A DNA stretch of 64,000 nucleotides, taken from contig NZ_CANLFB010000020.1 of the NCBI RefSeq assembly GCF_947489755.1, forward strand, positions 26,569 to 90,568, in the 5' to 3' direction. This document shows, in pieces, positions 1-8,608 of the stretch; position 1 is the first letter of the stretch; each line of letters begins with the position of its first letter. The translations under genes and the position numbers were made by a program. Source of the DNA: an uncultured Psychromonas sp. (GTDB taxonomy: Bacteria; Pseudomonadota; Gammaproteobacteria; Enterobacterales; Psychromonadaceae). The notes beneath the pieces were generated by a model. That model was not told the DNA's origin. It did no database searches and saw only the letters and a list, made by a program, of their open reading frames with translations.

Positions 1-33
1 ATAGTGACCAAAAAACAATAGGGATAAAAGATC

Positions 34-1026
34 ATGTTAAAAGGAATAAGTTGTTTCACTGCAGGTGTTTTCATGAGCTGCTCTATTGTTGCTCAACCGT
101 TAAGTAAAGAAGCGGGTTGGGAGTTCTCACTTAGTGTTAATGTTGGTTACAGCGGTGGAGAATCTCAATTTGATACGGACAGCGATAACGAGACCATTAA
201 TGATTTAAATAATAGTGGTCAATCTGAATATTCTGCATTGGCTTTTCCATTAGGACGAGTGCAGTACACATTAGATAGCCTTAAAACACAGTTCTTCTTA
301 GGCAACAGCCGCGAACAAGTTTCAACGGCACAATTTCAATATGAACTTGGTGTTGTTCATCAATTTAATAATGACAGTAAACTAACTTTTGCTGTTTTTC
401 CTAAGTTATCAATATTAAATGAAACTTGGGAAGACCCTTTTTTAGTGGGCAGCGATCGACAAACTACCGATGAAAAAGTAGGCGGGGGGCGAATTGCTGT
501 AGAGCGAATTTTTGGCAGTCCATTGACGTTAAAATATGCGATTGCCAGCAGCTGTATTGACGACGAACGCAGCGGACAAAGTCAATTAACCGATGCTGCT
601 GAAATTGCCTCACTACAACGCGATAGTCTTTATCAAAGAGTCGATATTGAGACCTTATTTCCAGTAGCAAAAGGCATATTGTTAAAACCTAACTTTCAAT
701 ATACTCATCGAAATGCTGAAGGTAATGCAAATAGCTATGATCAATATACTGCACAGTTATCTGTTTTGATTTTCCGTGATCGACATAGTTTGATTACCAC
801 TATTAATGTAGGGAGTCGTCAATATCAGGAAATTAATCCTATTTTCAATGATAAACAAGATTTAAAGTCAGCGGGCATTTTTTCTATTTATAGTTACAAA
901 AGCCCTTTTGACTGGGCGCGTTGGACTTGGACTCTGATGGGTGGATATAGCGAAGAGAAGTCAGATATTAACTTTTACGATAGCAAAAGCTTTATTGTTT
1001 CTACAGGTTTGTTATATAAATTTTAA
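34..1026 (+). CDS. DUF2860 family outer-membrane beta-barrel protein
   Basis: The 330-residue protein has an N-terminal signal peptide ending near AQP (residues 20-22), followed by alternating polar/aromatic strands and a C-terminal LLYKF, as expected of an outer-membrane barrel whose last residue is Phe. The segment with D-T-D-S-D-N-E-T-I-N-D-L-N and the later ETWEDPF block are what I recall of the DUF2860 family found in Vibrio and relatives. Function is unknown. AGGGATAAAAGATC precedes the ATG. The next gene begins about 300 bp downstream, so it appears to be transcribed alone or as the end of an operon starting outside the window. An alternative is a generic porin-like protein. Confidence 0.75.
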   Translation: MLKGISCFTAGVFMSCSIVAQPLSKEAGWEFSLSVNVGYSGGESQFDTDSDNETINDLNNSGQSEYSALAFPLGRVQYTLDSLKTQFFLGNSREQVSTAQFQYELGVVHQFNNDSKLTFAVFPKLSILNETWEDPFLVGSDRQTTDEKVGGGRIAVERIFGSPLTLKYAIASSCIDDERSGQSQLTDAAEIASLQRDSLYQRVDIETLFPVAKGILLKPNFQYTHRNAEGNANSYDQYTAQLSVLIFRDRHSLITTINVGSRQYQEINPIFNDKQDLKSAGIFSIYSYKSPFDWARWTWTLMGGYSEEKSDINFYDSKSFIVSTGLLYKF

Positions 1027-1147
1027 ATATTGTGTTTGTGATTGATTAATGAACGATTTTGTTTGTAAATCAGCAATTTTACAAATTATTTTGTTCTTTT
1101 TATGTGTAAATCATCATTGCAGTGTCATTTTTTATCTTGAAATTAAA

Positions 1148-1163
1148 TGTGATTCAGATCACA
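1148..1163. promoter_or_regulatory. CRP-like binding site upstream of putP
   Basis: The sequence TGTGATTCAGATCACA matches the CRP consensus TGTGA-N6-TCACA in both half-sites. It lies about 170 bp before the putP start, in a gene-free stretch after the DUF2860 gene. Cyclic-AMP control of proline uptake is plausible because proline is a carbon and nitrogen source; this role is inferred. Confidence 0.65.
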
Positions 1164-1333
1164 TAAAGGCCGTTAAAAGCAACCTAATCAAATTTAATCC
1201 TCTGTGAAATATCAATCGACTGGATTAGTCGCTGCTGATTTTGTTAGGGTATTGTGAGGAACTGTGATTAAGGAATGATTGTGTTCTTATTAATACTAAT
1301 TATCACAAGGCTGTGTTTAGGAGTTTAATTTTT

Positions 1334-2827
1334 ATGATAGAACAAAATTTTGCGGTTATTGGGACTTTTATCCTTTATCTAGCAATGATGATGGGTATTG
1401 GTTATTGGGCTTTCAGAAAGACCGTTAATTCTTCGGATTATTTTTTAGGTGGACGTCAATTAGGACCTTGGCCAACGGCTATATCTGCAGGAGCATCAGA
1501 TATGAGTGGGTGGCTATTACTGGGTTTACCTGGTTATGCATTGGTTGCTGGTTATGGATCGTTCTGGCTTGCTGGTGGTTTATTAGTCGGTAGCTGGTTA
1601 AATTGGATAATATGTTCGAAACGTTTACGCACTTATACCATTATTACTAATGACTCATTAACGTTACCAGATTATTTTGCACGCCGCTTTGAAGATAAAA
1701 GCAAACTATTACAAACTATTTCTGCTTTCTTCATCCTGCTATTTTTCCTCTTTTATACTAGTGCAGGTTTAGTGGCTGGTGGTAAATTATTCCAAACTGT
1801 ATTTGATCTTAACTATCAGTTAGCTGTGATTATCGGTACTGTTTGTGTTGTGTCTTACACCTTATTTGGTGGTTTTTTAGCAGTATCTTGGACTGATTTA
1901 GTACAAGGGTTGTTGATGGCTGCTGCATTAATGTTAGTGCCTATTCTTGCATTAGACGGTTCTATAAGTGATTTAACTGCGTCATTAGCAGCTAAAAATC
2001 CAGAGCTGTTGGATGCTTTTACTAATAATGACGGTACGCCAATGAGTGTTATCGCAATTATTTCATTACTTGCATGGGGCTTAGGTTATTTTGGACAACC
2101 ACATATCTTGGCGCGTTTTCAAGCTGCAAGTAGTAATAAATCATTAACAACAGCTCGTCGTATTTCGGTGATCTGGACAATGCTCTCAATCATTGGTGCT
2201 ATTTTTGTTGGGTTAATCGGTATCACTTACGTAGATTCTCACTTAGGTGGTGTTTTAGAAGATAGCGAAACTATCTTTATGATCTTAGTGAATGGCATGT
2301 TCCACCCTGTGATCGCGGGTATCTTATTAGCGGCTATCCTTGCTGCAATAATGAGTACCGCTGATTCACAATTGCTTGTTTCATCTTCAGCATTAGCAGA
2401 GGACTTCTACAAGCAACATATCAATCCTGAAGCAAGCTCTGAAAAAGTCGTACTAGTCGGACGTTTAGGCGTAGTTGGTTTATCACTGATTGCATTAGCA
2501 TTAGCGTTTAACCCAGAGAGTTCAGTGCTCGGCTTAGTATCGTATGCTTGGGCTGGTTTTGGTGCTGCATTTGGACCAGTTATTATCTTAAGCTTGTACT
2601 GGTCGCGTATGACTCGTTATGGCGCTTTAGCAGGAATCATTGTTGGTGGTGTGACTATTGTAGTTTGGAAGCAATTAACAGGCGGCTGGTTTGATGTTTA
2701 TGAAATTGTACCAGGCATTATATTCGCATCAATTGCGATTGTTGTGGTCAGTTTATTAACCAAAACACCAAGTCAAAGCATCTTAGCAAAACACCAAGAA
2801 ATGAAAGATAAACTTTCAGTGTTATAA
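1334..2827 (+). CDS. putP: Sodium/proline symporter PutP
   Basis: This is an SSS-family inner-membrane Na+/proline symporter that imports proline for catabolism or osmoprotection. The protein aligns with E. coli PutP throughout: a DYFLGGRQLGP block, SAGASDMSGWLLLGLPG near residue 55, LTLPDYFARRFEDKS, and FGGFLAVSWTDLVQG. About 13 hydrophobic segments are visible and the length of about 497 residues is normal. I chose the ATG at 1334 (MIEQNF) rather than an upstream in-frame GTG at 1313, because AGGAG at 1319-1323 sits about 10 bases before it. No putA is in view. A strong hairpin terminator follows, and a CRP-like site lies upstream. Confidence 0.93.
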   Translation: MIEQNFAVIGTFILYLAMMMGIGYWAFRKTVNSSDYFLGGRQLGPWPTAISAGASDMSGWLLLGLPGYALVAGYGSFWLAGGLLVGSWLNWIICSKRLRTYTIITNDSLTLPDYFARRFEDKSKLLQTISAFFILLFFLFYTSAGLVAGGKLFQTVFDLNYQLAVIIGTVCVVSYTLFGGFLAVSWTDLVQGLLMAAALMLVPILALDGSISDLTASLAAKNPELLDAFTNNDGTPMSVIAIISLLAWGLGYFGQPHILARFQAASSNKSLTTARRISVIWTMLSIIGAIFVGLIGITYVDSHLGGVLEDSETIFMILVNGMFHPVIAGILLAAILAAIMSTADSQLLVSSSALAEDFYKQHINPEASSEKVVLVGRLGVVGLSLIALALAFNPESSVLGLVSYAWAGFGAAFGPVIILSLYWSRMTRYGALAGIIVGGVTIVVWKQLTGGWFDVYEIVPGIIFASIAIVVVSLLTKTPSQSILAKHQEMKDKLSVL

Positions 2828-2848
2828 ACTAACTTTTCGTTTATTCCT

Positions 2849-2884
2849 AAAACCTCACTTAAGTCATTAAGTGAGGTTTTTTTA
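2849..2884 (+). terminator. Rho-independent terminator of putP
   Basis: A 14-bp perfect stem, AAAACCTCACTTAA paired with TTAAGTGAGGTTTT around a GTCA loop, runs into a run of T residues just after the putP stop codon. Confidence 0.9.
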
Positions 2885-3055
2885 TACCTATAAAAAGGTA
2901 ATGTTAATAATCTTCTATTTCGATTTTTTATCCTATACTTCCATTCAATAGACTAATTTTAATAAATATTTTTTATTAATTAGCTAAAGTAAGCAATAAA
3001 AAAGCATCTTTAGTGGTCTGTTAGATATATTAATTCAAAAAAGGTGGGACTAAAC

Positions 3056-3511
3056 ATGAAAAAGATATTTTCTCTTTTCCAAGTGATAGCATTAATGAGC
3101 TTTGCTTTGTTTCAAAGTGCGAATGCTGCTGATGCTGTGTATACCAGCTACTTTAGTGATAAAGCGGCTGGTGGTTATGATGTTGTTGCTTACTTTACTG
3201 AAAATAAACCAGTAGAAGGTAGCAGTAAGTATCAATTAGAATATAACGGAGCAGATTGGTATTTTTCGAGTGAAGCACATTTGACTTTATTTAAAAATAA
3301 CCCTGAAAAATATGCGCCACAATACGGTGGTTACTGTGCATGGGCGATGGCTAGCAATGAAACTGCTCCAGGTAAACCTGCCTTTTGGACAGTTTATAAT
3401 GATAAACTATACTTAAATTATGATCAGTCTGTTCAAGATACATGGGTTGCTGATAAAGATGGTTTTATTAAAAAAGCTGACCTTAATTGGTCTACATTAG
3501 ACAAGGAATAA
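3056..3511 (+). CDS. Secreted YHS-domain protein
   Basis: The protein of about 151 residues has a signal peptide ending near SANA-AD. The mature part carries a YHS-like domain: GGYDVVAYF, then WYFSSEAHLTLFKNNPEKYAPQYGGYCAWAMA. Such YHS domains are small metal- or haem-associated modules, and the exact ligand here is unknown. The ATG at 3056 is preferred over an in-frame GTG at 3044 because the GTG is part of the AGGTGGGA ribosome-binding site. It is the first gene of a compact five-gene operon; the next gene starts 2 bp after the stop. Confidence 0.75.
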   Translation: MKKIFSLFQVIALMSFALFQSANAADAVYTSYFSDKAAGGYDVVAYFTENKPVEGSSKYQLEYNGADWYFSSEAHLTLFKNNPEKYAPQYGGYCAWAMASNETAPGKPAFWTVYNDKLYLNYDQSVQDTWVADKDGFIKKADLNWSTLDKE

Positions 3512-3513
3512 AA

Positions 3514-4005
3514 ATGAGAGTATTACCTATTTTTAGTTGGGTTGTTGTGTTGTGGGTAGCAAAGGTTTTTGTATTATCGCTACCTTATAAGTTTACGTTA
3601 CATCCAGACACACAACATATTTTTGGTACGATTGGCGTATGGATGCAAGGTTTATTTGGTAATCCTATTGGAACCTTATTTGCAAATTATGGTTCTTATG
3701 CAGTAGGGACAGTGGAATTAATTACTTCAATCGTTTTATTAATACCTGCTTTATTTTGGGGATTGAAAAAAATTGGACTTTTACGATGCACACCAAGCCG
3801 TAGTTTGATGCATGCAATTGGTGGCTTAATGGCTTTTGGCGTGATGACGGGTGCGGCTTTCTTTCATCTATTTACACCATTAGGTATTGAAGTTATCCAT
3901 GAAGGCCAAAGTGACGGCGGTAGTTTATTTTATGCTGCAGTGTCTATCGTAATATTAGGATTTATCCTGTTTGTTACTAATTACCGTGACTATAAAAGTA
4001 AATAA
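3514..4005 (+). CDS. DoxX-like four-helix membrane protein
   Basis: This 163-residue protein has four predicted membrane segments, roughly residues 5-22, 58-78, 95-117 and 135-155. The pattern LPYKFTLHPDTQHIF, followed by a VELI-rich second helix and a GVMTGAAFFH third helix, is typical of DoxX-like proteins. The cellular role is uncertain. The ATG at 3514 follows the YHS gene by 2 bp with AAGGAAT as ribosome-binding site; an upstream in-frame alternative overlapping the YHS gene is unlikely. YHS and DoxX-like proteins side by side suggest a linked redox or metal function at the membrane, which is inference. Confidence 0.65.
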   Translation: MRVLPIFSWVVVLWVAKVFVLSLPYKFTLHPDTQHIFGTIGVWMQGLFGNPIGTLFANYGSYAVGTVELITSIVLLIPALFWGLKKIGLLRCTPSRSLMHAIGGLMAFGVMTGAAFFHLFTPLGIEVIHEGQSDGGSLFYAAVSIVILGFILFVTNYRDYKSK

Positions 4006-4023
4006 AATCAATAAGGTACAATT

Positions 4024-4872
4024 TTGCTAATACGTATACTGCTAGTGCTTTCTTATATTCTATGGTGTTGTCGATTTCTGATTGCACCTTGGAAGTACTT
4101 TCAATTAAATGCCAATTATTTTAATCAGCATCGACATATTTTTTCTAAGCTAGATATGGATCTGCTCATACCTGAAAAATGGCGTTTAATGCAGTTCGTT
4201 GACCAAGGTGATGATCAAAATAATAAACAACCTGATGATTACCCTGTGTTTCTAAAACCTGAGTGGGGACAGAACTCACAGGGTGTTTGTCGTGTTGATA
4301 GTTTTGCAGACCTACAAGAGCATCGCCAACATCGTGCAGAAAAAAGCCCTCGTTATTTGATACAAGCGGCAGCAAAAGGGAAGCGAGAATTTGAAATATT
4401 CTATATTCCAGGAGCGACCACTAATAAATCTTCTGCAATTATTTCAGTGACTGAAACCTGTAATAATAGTGATGACTTAATGCCAGTGAATGGTATTTAT
4501 AATAGCGATACTTATTACCAATCTTGTATGCCGCATTTAAATGCAGAGCAACTACAAAAAATTGAATCATTATTCTCTAAAATTGGTAATTTCAAAATCG
4601 CCCGTTTTTGTGCGAGAGCAGACTCGTTACAAGCTTTGCTTGACGAACAGTTTTCTATTGTAGAAATTAATGTTTATGTACCGATGCCACTCATACTCTT
4701 AACGAAAGAGATGAGCTTAAAATCCAAACTTAAGTTTGTATTTTCAGGTATGAAACAATTATCGTTAGTAACAAAAGATATTCCCGCTTCACAACCGGTT
4801 AAGTCTATCTTCTTTCAAAAATTACAATCAGCTCGGTTATTAAAATCGAATATAAAAAATGAGCTCTCTTAA
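4024..4872 (+). CDS. Membrane-anchored ATP-grasp-like protein (first ligase)
   Basis: The 282-residue protein starts with a hydrophobic anchor (about residues 1-20). An ATP-grasp-like body follows, with VFLKPEWGQNSQGV as the ATP-binding lysine strand and IVEINVYVP as the equivalent of the metal-binding E-x-N motif. ATP-grasp enzymes join a carboxylate to an amine via an acyl phosphate; the substrates here are unknown. The start is a TTG preceded by AAGG, the only in-frame option that keeps the anchor. The stop overlaps the next start as TAATG, so the two ATP-grasp proteins are translationally coupled. The core is shorter than usual, so the protein could be an accessory rather than a fully active ligase. 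Confidence 0.65.
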   Translation: MLIRILLVLSYILWCCRFLIAPWKYFQLNANYFNQHRHIFSKLDMDLLIPEKWRLMQFVDQGDDQNNKQPDDYPVFLKPEWGQNSQGVCRVDSFADLQEHRQHRAEKSPRYLIQAAAKGKREFEIFYIPGATTNKSSAIISVTETCNNSDDLMPVNGIYNSDTYYQSCMPHLNAEQLQKIESLFSKIGNFKIARFCARADSLQALLDEQFSIVEINVYVPMPLILLTKEMSLKSKLKFVFSGMKQLSLVTKDIPASQPVKSIFFQKLQSARLLKSNIKNELS

Positions 4873-5777
4873 TGAACATAAAAAAAATAATATATGCATG
4901 GATCAGTAAAAAATTTATGGGTGGTTGTAGTAACTACAATAGCTTAGAAGTTCGTAGAAGTTGTCGTAGTAAAGAACAAGCTCGCGACAAGTTTAAGTCT
5001 GGTGGTATTCCTCACGCTCAAGGTTTAATTTTCTTAAACCCTTTTGCTGCTATTCGTTTTGCTAAACAGCATGGTTTTCCTTTAGTGATTAAACCTAATG
5101 TGAGTGGTTTTTCTCGTGGTAGCCATTTCCCGATTCGAGATTATAAAGAATTATGGAAAGCGATTTTCTTAGCGAAACTTTGGTGGCCATTTACGGTTGT
5201 TGAGCAATTCCTAGAAGGTAATAACTACCGCGTCGTTGTGGCAAATGGAGAAATAGTGTCTGTATTACAACGCTATGCTCCTGCTGTAAAAGGCGATGGT
5301 ACTTCAACAATTCGTGAATTGATGTTGAAAGAAAATACGATTCGTGAAGAAATGAAGTTATATCCGGTCATTTATCCATTAAAAGAAAGTGCACAAACGA
5401 AAGCATTCTTAGCGAAACAAGGTTTAAATTTTGAGTCTGTGCTTAAAGCAGAGCAACGTGTGACCTTATTTTACCGTATCTCTTTAGCGCCCGGTGGTGT
5501 GGTTGAAGTGATTAATAAACAGTTGTTACCAGAAGTTAACAATGCACTATTTAAAAATGTACTGAATTTATTTGATGCGAATATTCTAGGCATTGATGTT
5601 ATTTTGGAAAAAGGCATCGAGTTCGATTATCGCGATCAAAAGTGTATTTTCCTTGAAGTTAATTCTCGCCCGTATTTAAAAATGCATGCGTATCCTCGTT
5701 ATGGTGAAGCTGAAGATTTAAGTGATGATTTTAACCAATTAGATGCGTTAGATATCAAACAGTCAGATACCTTCTAA
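4872..5777 (+). CDS. ATP-grasp ligase, cyanophycin synthetase/GshAB-like
   Basis: The 301-residue protein has a full ATP-grasp fold: FPLVIKPNVSGFSRGSHF near residue 70, VVEQFLEGNNYRVVV, the KGDGTSTIRELM block also found in cyanophycin synthetase and GshAB-type ligases, and a C-terminal FLEVNSRPYLKMHAYP metal site. It probably forms an amide bond on a small carboxylate such as an amino acid or short peptide. It overlaps the preceding ATP-grasp gene by one base and abuts the following MFS gene with no gap, which argues for one pathway. The exact product is unknown. Confidence 0.75.
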   Translation: MNIKKIIYAWISKKFMGGCSNYNSLEVRRSCRSKEQARDKFKSGGIPHAQGLIFLNPFAAIRFAKQHGFPLVIKPNVSGFSRGSHFPIRDYKELWKAIFLAKLWWPFTVVEQFLEGNNYRVVVANGEIVSVLQRYAPAVKGDGTSTIRELMLKENTIREEMKLYPVIYPLKESAQTKAFLAKQGLNFESVLKAEQRVTLFYRISLAPGGVVEVINKQLLPEVNNALFKNVLNLFDANILGIDVILEKGIEFDYRDQKCIFLEVNSRPYLKMHAYPRYGEAEDLSDDFNQLDALDIKQSDTF

Positions 5778-6956
5778 GTGTCAGGTTTAACTCGTACCTT
5801 TTATCTATTTACAGGTTTTCATTCTTTCCTATTAGGGTTATTGCCTTTATTTATTGCCGTTATTTTATGGGATAAAGGCTTAACCATTAGTCATATCTCT
5901 TATGTTATTGCGCTGACTGCAGCAGGGTTTGTTGCTGCATTATATTATTGGGATCGCCTTCGAGCGACTCATAGTTGGCGTAAGTTAATAAGCTTATCGT
6001 TTATTTTTCAAAGTGTCTTTGTGTTGTTATTAGTCTGGGATAATCAACTCGCTCTAGTGACCATTGGCGCCTTAATTAACGGTGCTGCAGGTTGTTTTTA
6101 TTGGTCAACACAACGTCTCTTATTTCAAGCCATCACTGAAGATAAAAATACAGGTAATACTTTCGGAAACTTCCAGATATTAGTCGTCTTTGCGTTAAAA
6201 ATAGGGGTATTAGTCGGTAGTTACCTTTTAGGCATAGAATATTTTATTAGCTTACTTGCTCTATCTTTATTGCTGTCTTTGTTAGGGTTTAGTCTGGTTA
6301 ATAAAAGCTTACAAGGAAAAAGTGAGTTATACGATTTAAAGCAAGTACCAGCCTTTAGTTTAAAGCAAATTATTGGGTTTAAGGATTCACATCATTCAGT
6401 GATGATTTTTACTGTTGATGGTTTATTTTTGTTTTTAGAAAGTTATTTTTGGATGCTAACAATCTACATGCTGACACAGGAAAACGTGATGCAATTAGGG
6501 TTGATTTTAATTGCACTTAGTATTTTATTAGCGTTGATTTTCTTTTTTATAAAGAAACAAATTGATCGCATTAATGCGCAGATTATTTATAGCATAGCAG
6601 TGATTGGGTATGCTTGTTCATGGTTGTTCCGCGCCCAGTTAAATGAGGAGTCGAGTACGGTTATGTTATACAGTGGTTTGTTATTGATTGCTTTTTTGAG
6701 TAATTTTTTTAGATTGGCTTTCAATAAACGCTTTTATGATATTGCTCGTCGTGAACAACCGACACGTTACATTATTTGTAAAAGTTATTACTCACAATTT
6801 ATGTTGATTCTATTGTTTAGTGTTATTGGATTTTTTACTGTATCAACAGGGCAAGCATTACAGCAATTACAGGTCTTATATTACTTATGTATTCCGCTTG
6901 TTTTCATCTATTTTGTTTATGGTAATAAATACTCTCATCAATCATCACATGCGTAA
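5778..6956 (+). CDS. MFS transporter linked to the ATP-grasp genes
   Basis: The 392-residue polytopic protein has about 12 membrane segments and MFS-type spacing, including a YYWDRLRATHSWRKL cytoplasmic loop after the second helix. The start is GTG immediately after the TAA of the ATP-grasp gene, so coupled translation is likely. Export of the ligase product, or uptake of its precursor, is the natural guess, but no substrate can be read from sequence. It is the last gene of the operon and is followed by a bidirectional hairpin shared with convergent dapB. Confidence 0.75.
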   Translation: MSGLTRTFYLFTGFHSFLLGLLPLFIAVILWDKGLTISHISYVIALTAAGFVAALYYWDRLRATHSWRKLISLSFIFQSVFVLLLVWDNQLALVTIGALINGAAGCFYWSTQRLLFQAITEDKNTGNTFGNFQILVVFALKIGVLVGSYLLGIEYFISLLALSLLLSLLGFSLVNKSLQGKSELYDLKQVPAFSLKQIIGFKDSHHSVMIFTVDGLFLFLESYFWMLTIYMLTQENVMQLGLILIALSILLALIFFFIKKQIDRINAQIIYSIAVIGYACSWLFRAQLNEESSTVMLYSGLLLIAFLSNFFRLAFNKRFYDIARREQPTRYIICKSYYSQFMLILLFSVIGFFTVSTGQALQQLQVLYYLCIPLVFIYFVYGNKYSHQSSHA

Positions 6957-6985
6957 CAAATACCTATAGCTAAAGATCACTAACA

Positions 6986-7012
6986 AAAACGCCAGCAAGA
7001 AGCTGGCGTTTT
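6986..7012. terminator. Bidirectional terminator between MFS gene and dapB
   Basis: AAAACGCCAGC pairs with GCTGGCGTTTT around AAGAA. A-rich and T-rich flanks give a terminator in both directions between two convergent operons. Confidence 0.88.
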
Positions 7013-7059
7013 ACTAGCTAGAATTACTAACAATGTATTGTTAATAATCTATTAACTCA

Positions 7060-7791
7060 TTAATCCATCAAATATTCTAAACCGTAAACTAACTCAGTAC
7101 GTTTGACGACTTCTTTACAGGCTAAACAAATACCTGGCATAAATGATTCGCGATGTTGCGAGTTATGCTCAATTTTTAGGGTTTCACTTAACCCACCAAA
7201 GAACACAGTTTGCTGAGCTACAACACCCGGTAAACGGATTGAATGTAATTTAACACCATTTAATTCTGCACCACGAGCACCTTCAATTAACTCTTTGTCA
7301 TTACAAGGTGTGGCCGCTTTAGTACGTGCTGCTGCAATTAACTCAGCGGTACGAATACCAGTACCTGAAGGGCTTTCTTCTTTCTGTGGGCTATGTGCTT
7401 CAATGACTTCTACATCAGGTAAGTATTTTGCAGCTTGTACTGCAAATTTCATCATTAATACGGCACCCACTGAGAAGTTAGGGGCAATTAACCCGCCTAG
7501 CTTTTTCTCTTTAGCAAGTGCTTGTAATTCTTCTACTTGTTGCTCTAAAAAACCACTGGTACCAATAACAGGGCAAGCACCTGCATTAAGGATAGTTTGT
7601 GTGTTATTAAACCCAGCAGAGGCAGCGGTTAAATCAACAACAACCTGTGCGCCTGTTTGTTTAATTAAGGCCGCTAAATCATCACCAAAATCACAAGCAC
7701 CGACTAACTCTAACTCACCGTCATTATTAACGGCTTTAACGGCTTCTCCGCCCATACGACCTTTTGCGCCGTTTACAATTACTTTAACCAT
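7060..7791 (-). CDS. dapB: 4-hydroxy-tetrahydrodipicolinate reductase (short form)
   Basis: DapB makes tetrahydrodipicolinate with NAD(P)H in the diaminopimelate/lysine pathway in the cytoplasm. The N-terminal VNGAKGRMG nucleotide-binding loop, VVDLTAASA, GTSGF, APNFSVGAVLMMKF and the EAH....K..SPSGT active-site region identify it. The His and Lys, four residues apart, that correspond to the E. coli catalytic pair are kept, but the loop between them reads SPQ instead of HRH. The length is 243 rather than about 270 residues. AAGGAATAAAC precedes the ATG. DUF2956 and DUF1289 genes lie upstream on the same strand; the gap to DUF2956 is 19 bp. Confidence 0.88.
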   Translation of the reverse strand: MVKVIVNGAKGRMGGEAVKAVNNDGELELVGACDFGDDLAALIKQTGAQVVVDLTAASAGFNNTQTILNAGACPVIGTSGFLEQQVEELQALAKEKKLGGLIAPNFSVGAVLMMKFAVQAAKYLPDVEVIEAHSPQKEESPSGTGIRTAELIAAARTKAATPCNDKELIEGARGAELNGVKLHSIRLPGVVAQQTVFFGGLSETLKIEHNSQHRESFMPGICLACKEVVKRTELVYGLEYLMD

Positions 7792-7810
7792 GTTTATTCC
7801 TTTACTTCAT

Positions 7811-8137
7811 TTATAAATTTAAAAAATGGTAGCCAATAAATCCAATCCAGCTCAACACAAGTAGTGTCCAAGGTAGGAAGTGGCTGTTAGATTTATTGTT
7901 GCTAATACTTATTTCTGGGTCTGTCTCAATGACAGGTGCTTTCTTCTTTTTAGCTTTATCTGCTTCACGTTGTTTGCTCTTTGCGAGTTTTTTATGTTCA
8001 GCGATGCCTTTTTGAATACCTAATGCAATCAATCGAGTTTGTTCTTTGGTTTGCCCTGGCTTTTGCACTTTTTTTGCCATGGCGAGTGCTTCATCTTGAG
8101 TTTCTTGCGATACGATAGATTTGTGATGTTTAGCCAT
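7811..8137 (-). CDS. DUF2956 family protein
   Basis: This 108-residue protein has a basic N-terminal half with SQETQDEAL, AKKVQKPGQTKEQTRLIALGIQKGI and a Lys/Ala-rich stretch, then one C-terminal membrane helix (about residues 88-106). This is the DUF2956 layout known from Vibrio and Shewanella. Its function is unknown. It probably forms an operon with dapB downstream and the DUF1289 gene upstream (gap about 60 bp). Confidence 0.78.
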   Translation of the reverse strand: MAKHHKSIVSQETQDEALAMAKKVQKPGQTKEQTRLIALGIQKGIAEHKKLAKSKQREADKAKKKKAPVIETDPEISISNNKSNSHFLPWTLLVLSWIGFIGYHFLNL

Positions 8138-8199
8138 TTGATATCTTCTGTATTGAGAACGTGAATGATCTTTTTAGCTGAGTTCTCTCTTTTAAACGC

Positions 8200-8415
8200 T
8201 TAATTGCTTTCTTGCGCTTTACTCGAGCGTTTAATTGCTTTTTTGCCGACATTGTCTAAAAATTTTTCAGGGTCATCATATTGATATTTCACTAAATGCT
8301 CTACTAGTTGCTTGGTGATTAATTGAGTTTCAGTAATTTCTTCTCTACTTCTACCGCAGCCGCCACAACGATCTTCATTACTTGTACAGTCGCCTGTGCA
8401 TGGACTAAATTTCAT
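8200..8415 (-). CDS. DUF1289 family small cysteine-rich protein
   Basis: The 71-residue protein has the DUF1289 signature at its N terminus: SPCTGDCT, then C-G-G-C-G-R-S-R-E-E-I. Four cysteines are spaced like a small metal-binding knuckle. Its role is unknown. It is the first gene of a probable three-gene minus-strand set ending in dapB, divergent from cti. Confidence 0.78.
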   Translation of the reverse strand: MKFSPCTGDCTSNEDRCGGCGRSREEITETQLITKQLVEHLVKYQYDDPEKFLDNVGKKAIKRSSKAQESN

Positions 8416-8510
8416 TTAATGTATCCTATTTCTTTCATACTAAATTATTTGATTATTATACTAATTCTTTACATCCATATATTTTTTAGCATCTATAATG
8501 GTTTCTTTAC

Positions 8511-8548
8511 TTATCTAAATACATCAAACTGTATAGTTATTTAGATAA
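8511..8548. promoter_or_regulatory. Inverted repeat in the DUF1289/cti divergent region
   Basis: TTATCTAAATA and TATTTAGATAA form an 11-bp perfect inverted repeat with a 16-nt spacer. It lies about 60 bp before the cti start and about 100 bp before the divergent DUF1289 gene. It could be an operator or a weak hairpin; there is no T-tract on either side. Confidence 0.35.
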
Positions 8549-8608
8549 TTATTAATATTCGCATTAACAAACTAGATATATATTCTAGCAATTTTAGAGA
8601 GCCGCTTC

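Noticed and set aside
7295..7816. 173-codon plus-strand open frame over dapB
   Set aside because: It is antisense to a clearly recognised dapB, has low-complexity Ser/Ala/Pro composition and no ribosome-binding site.
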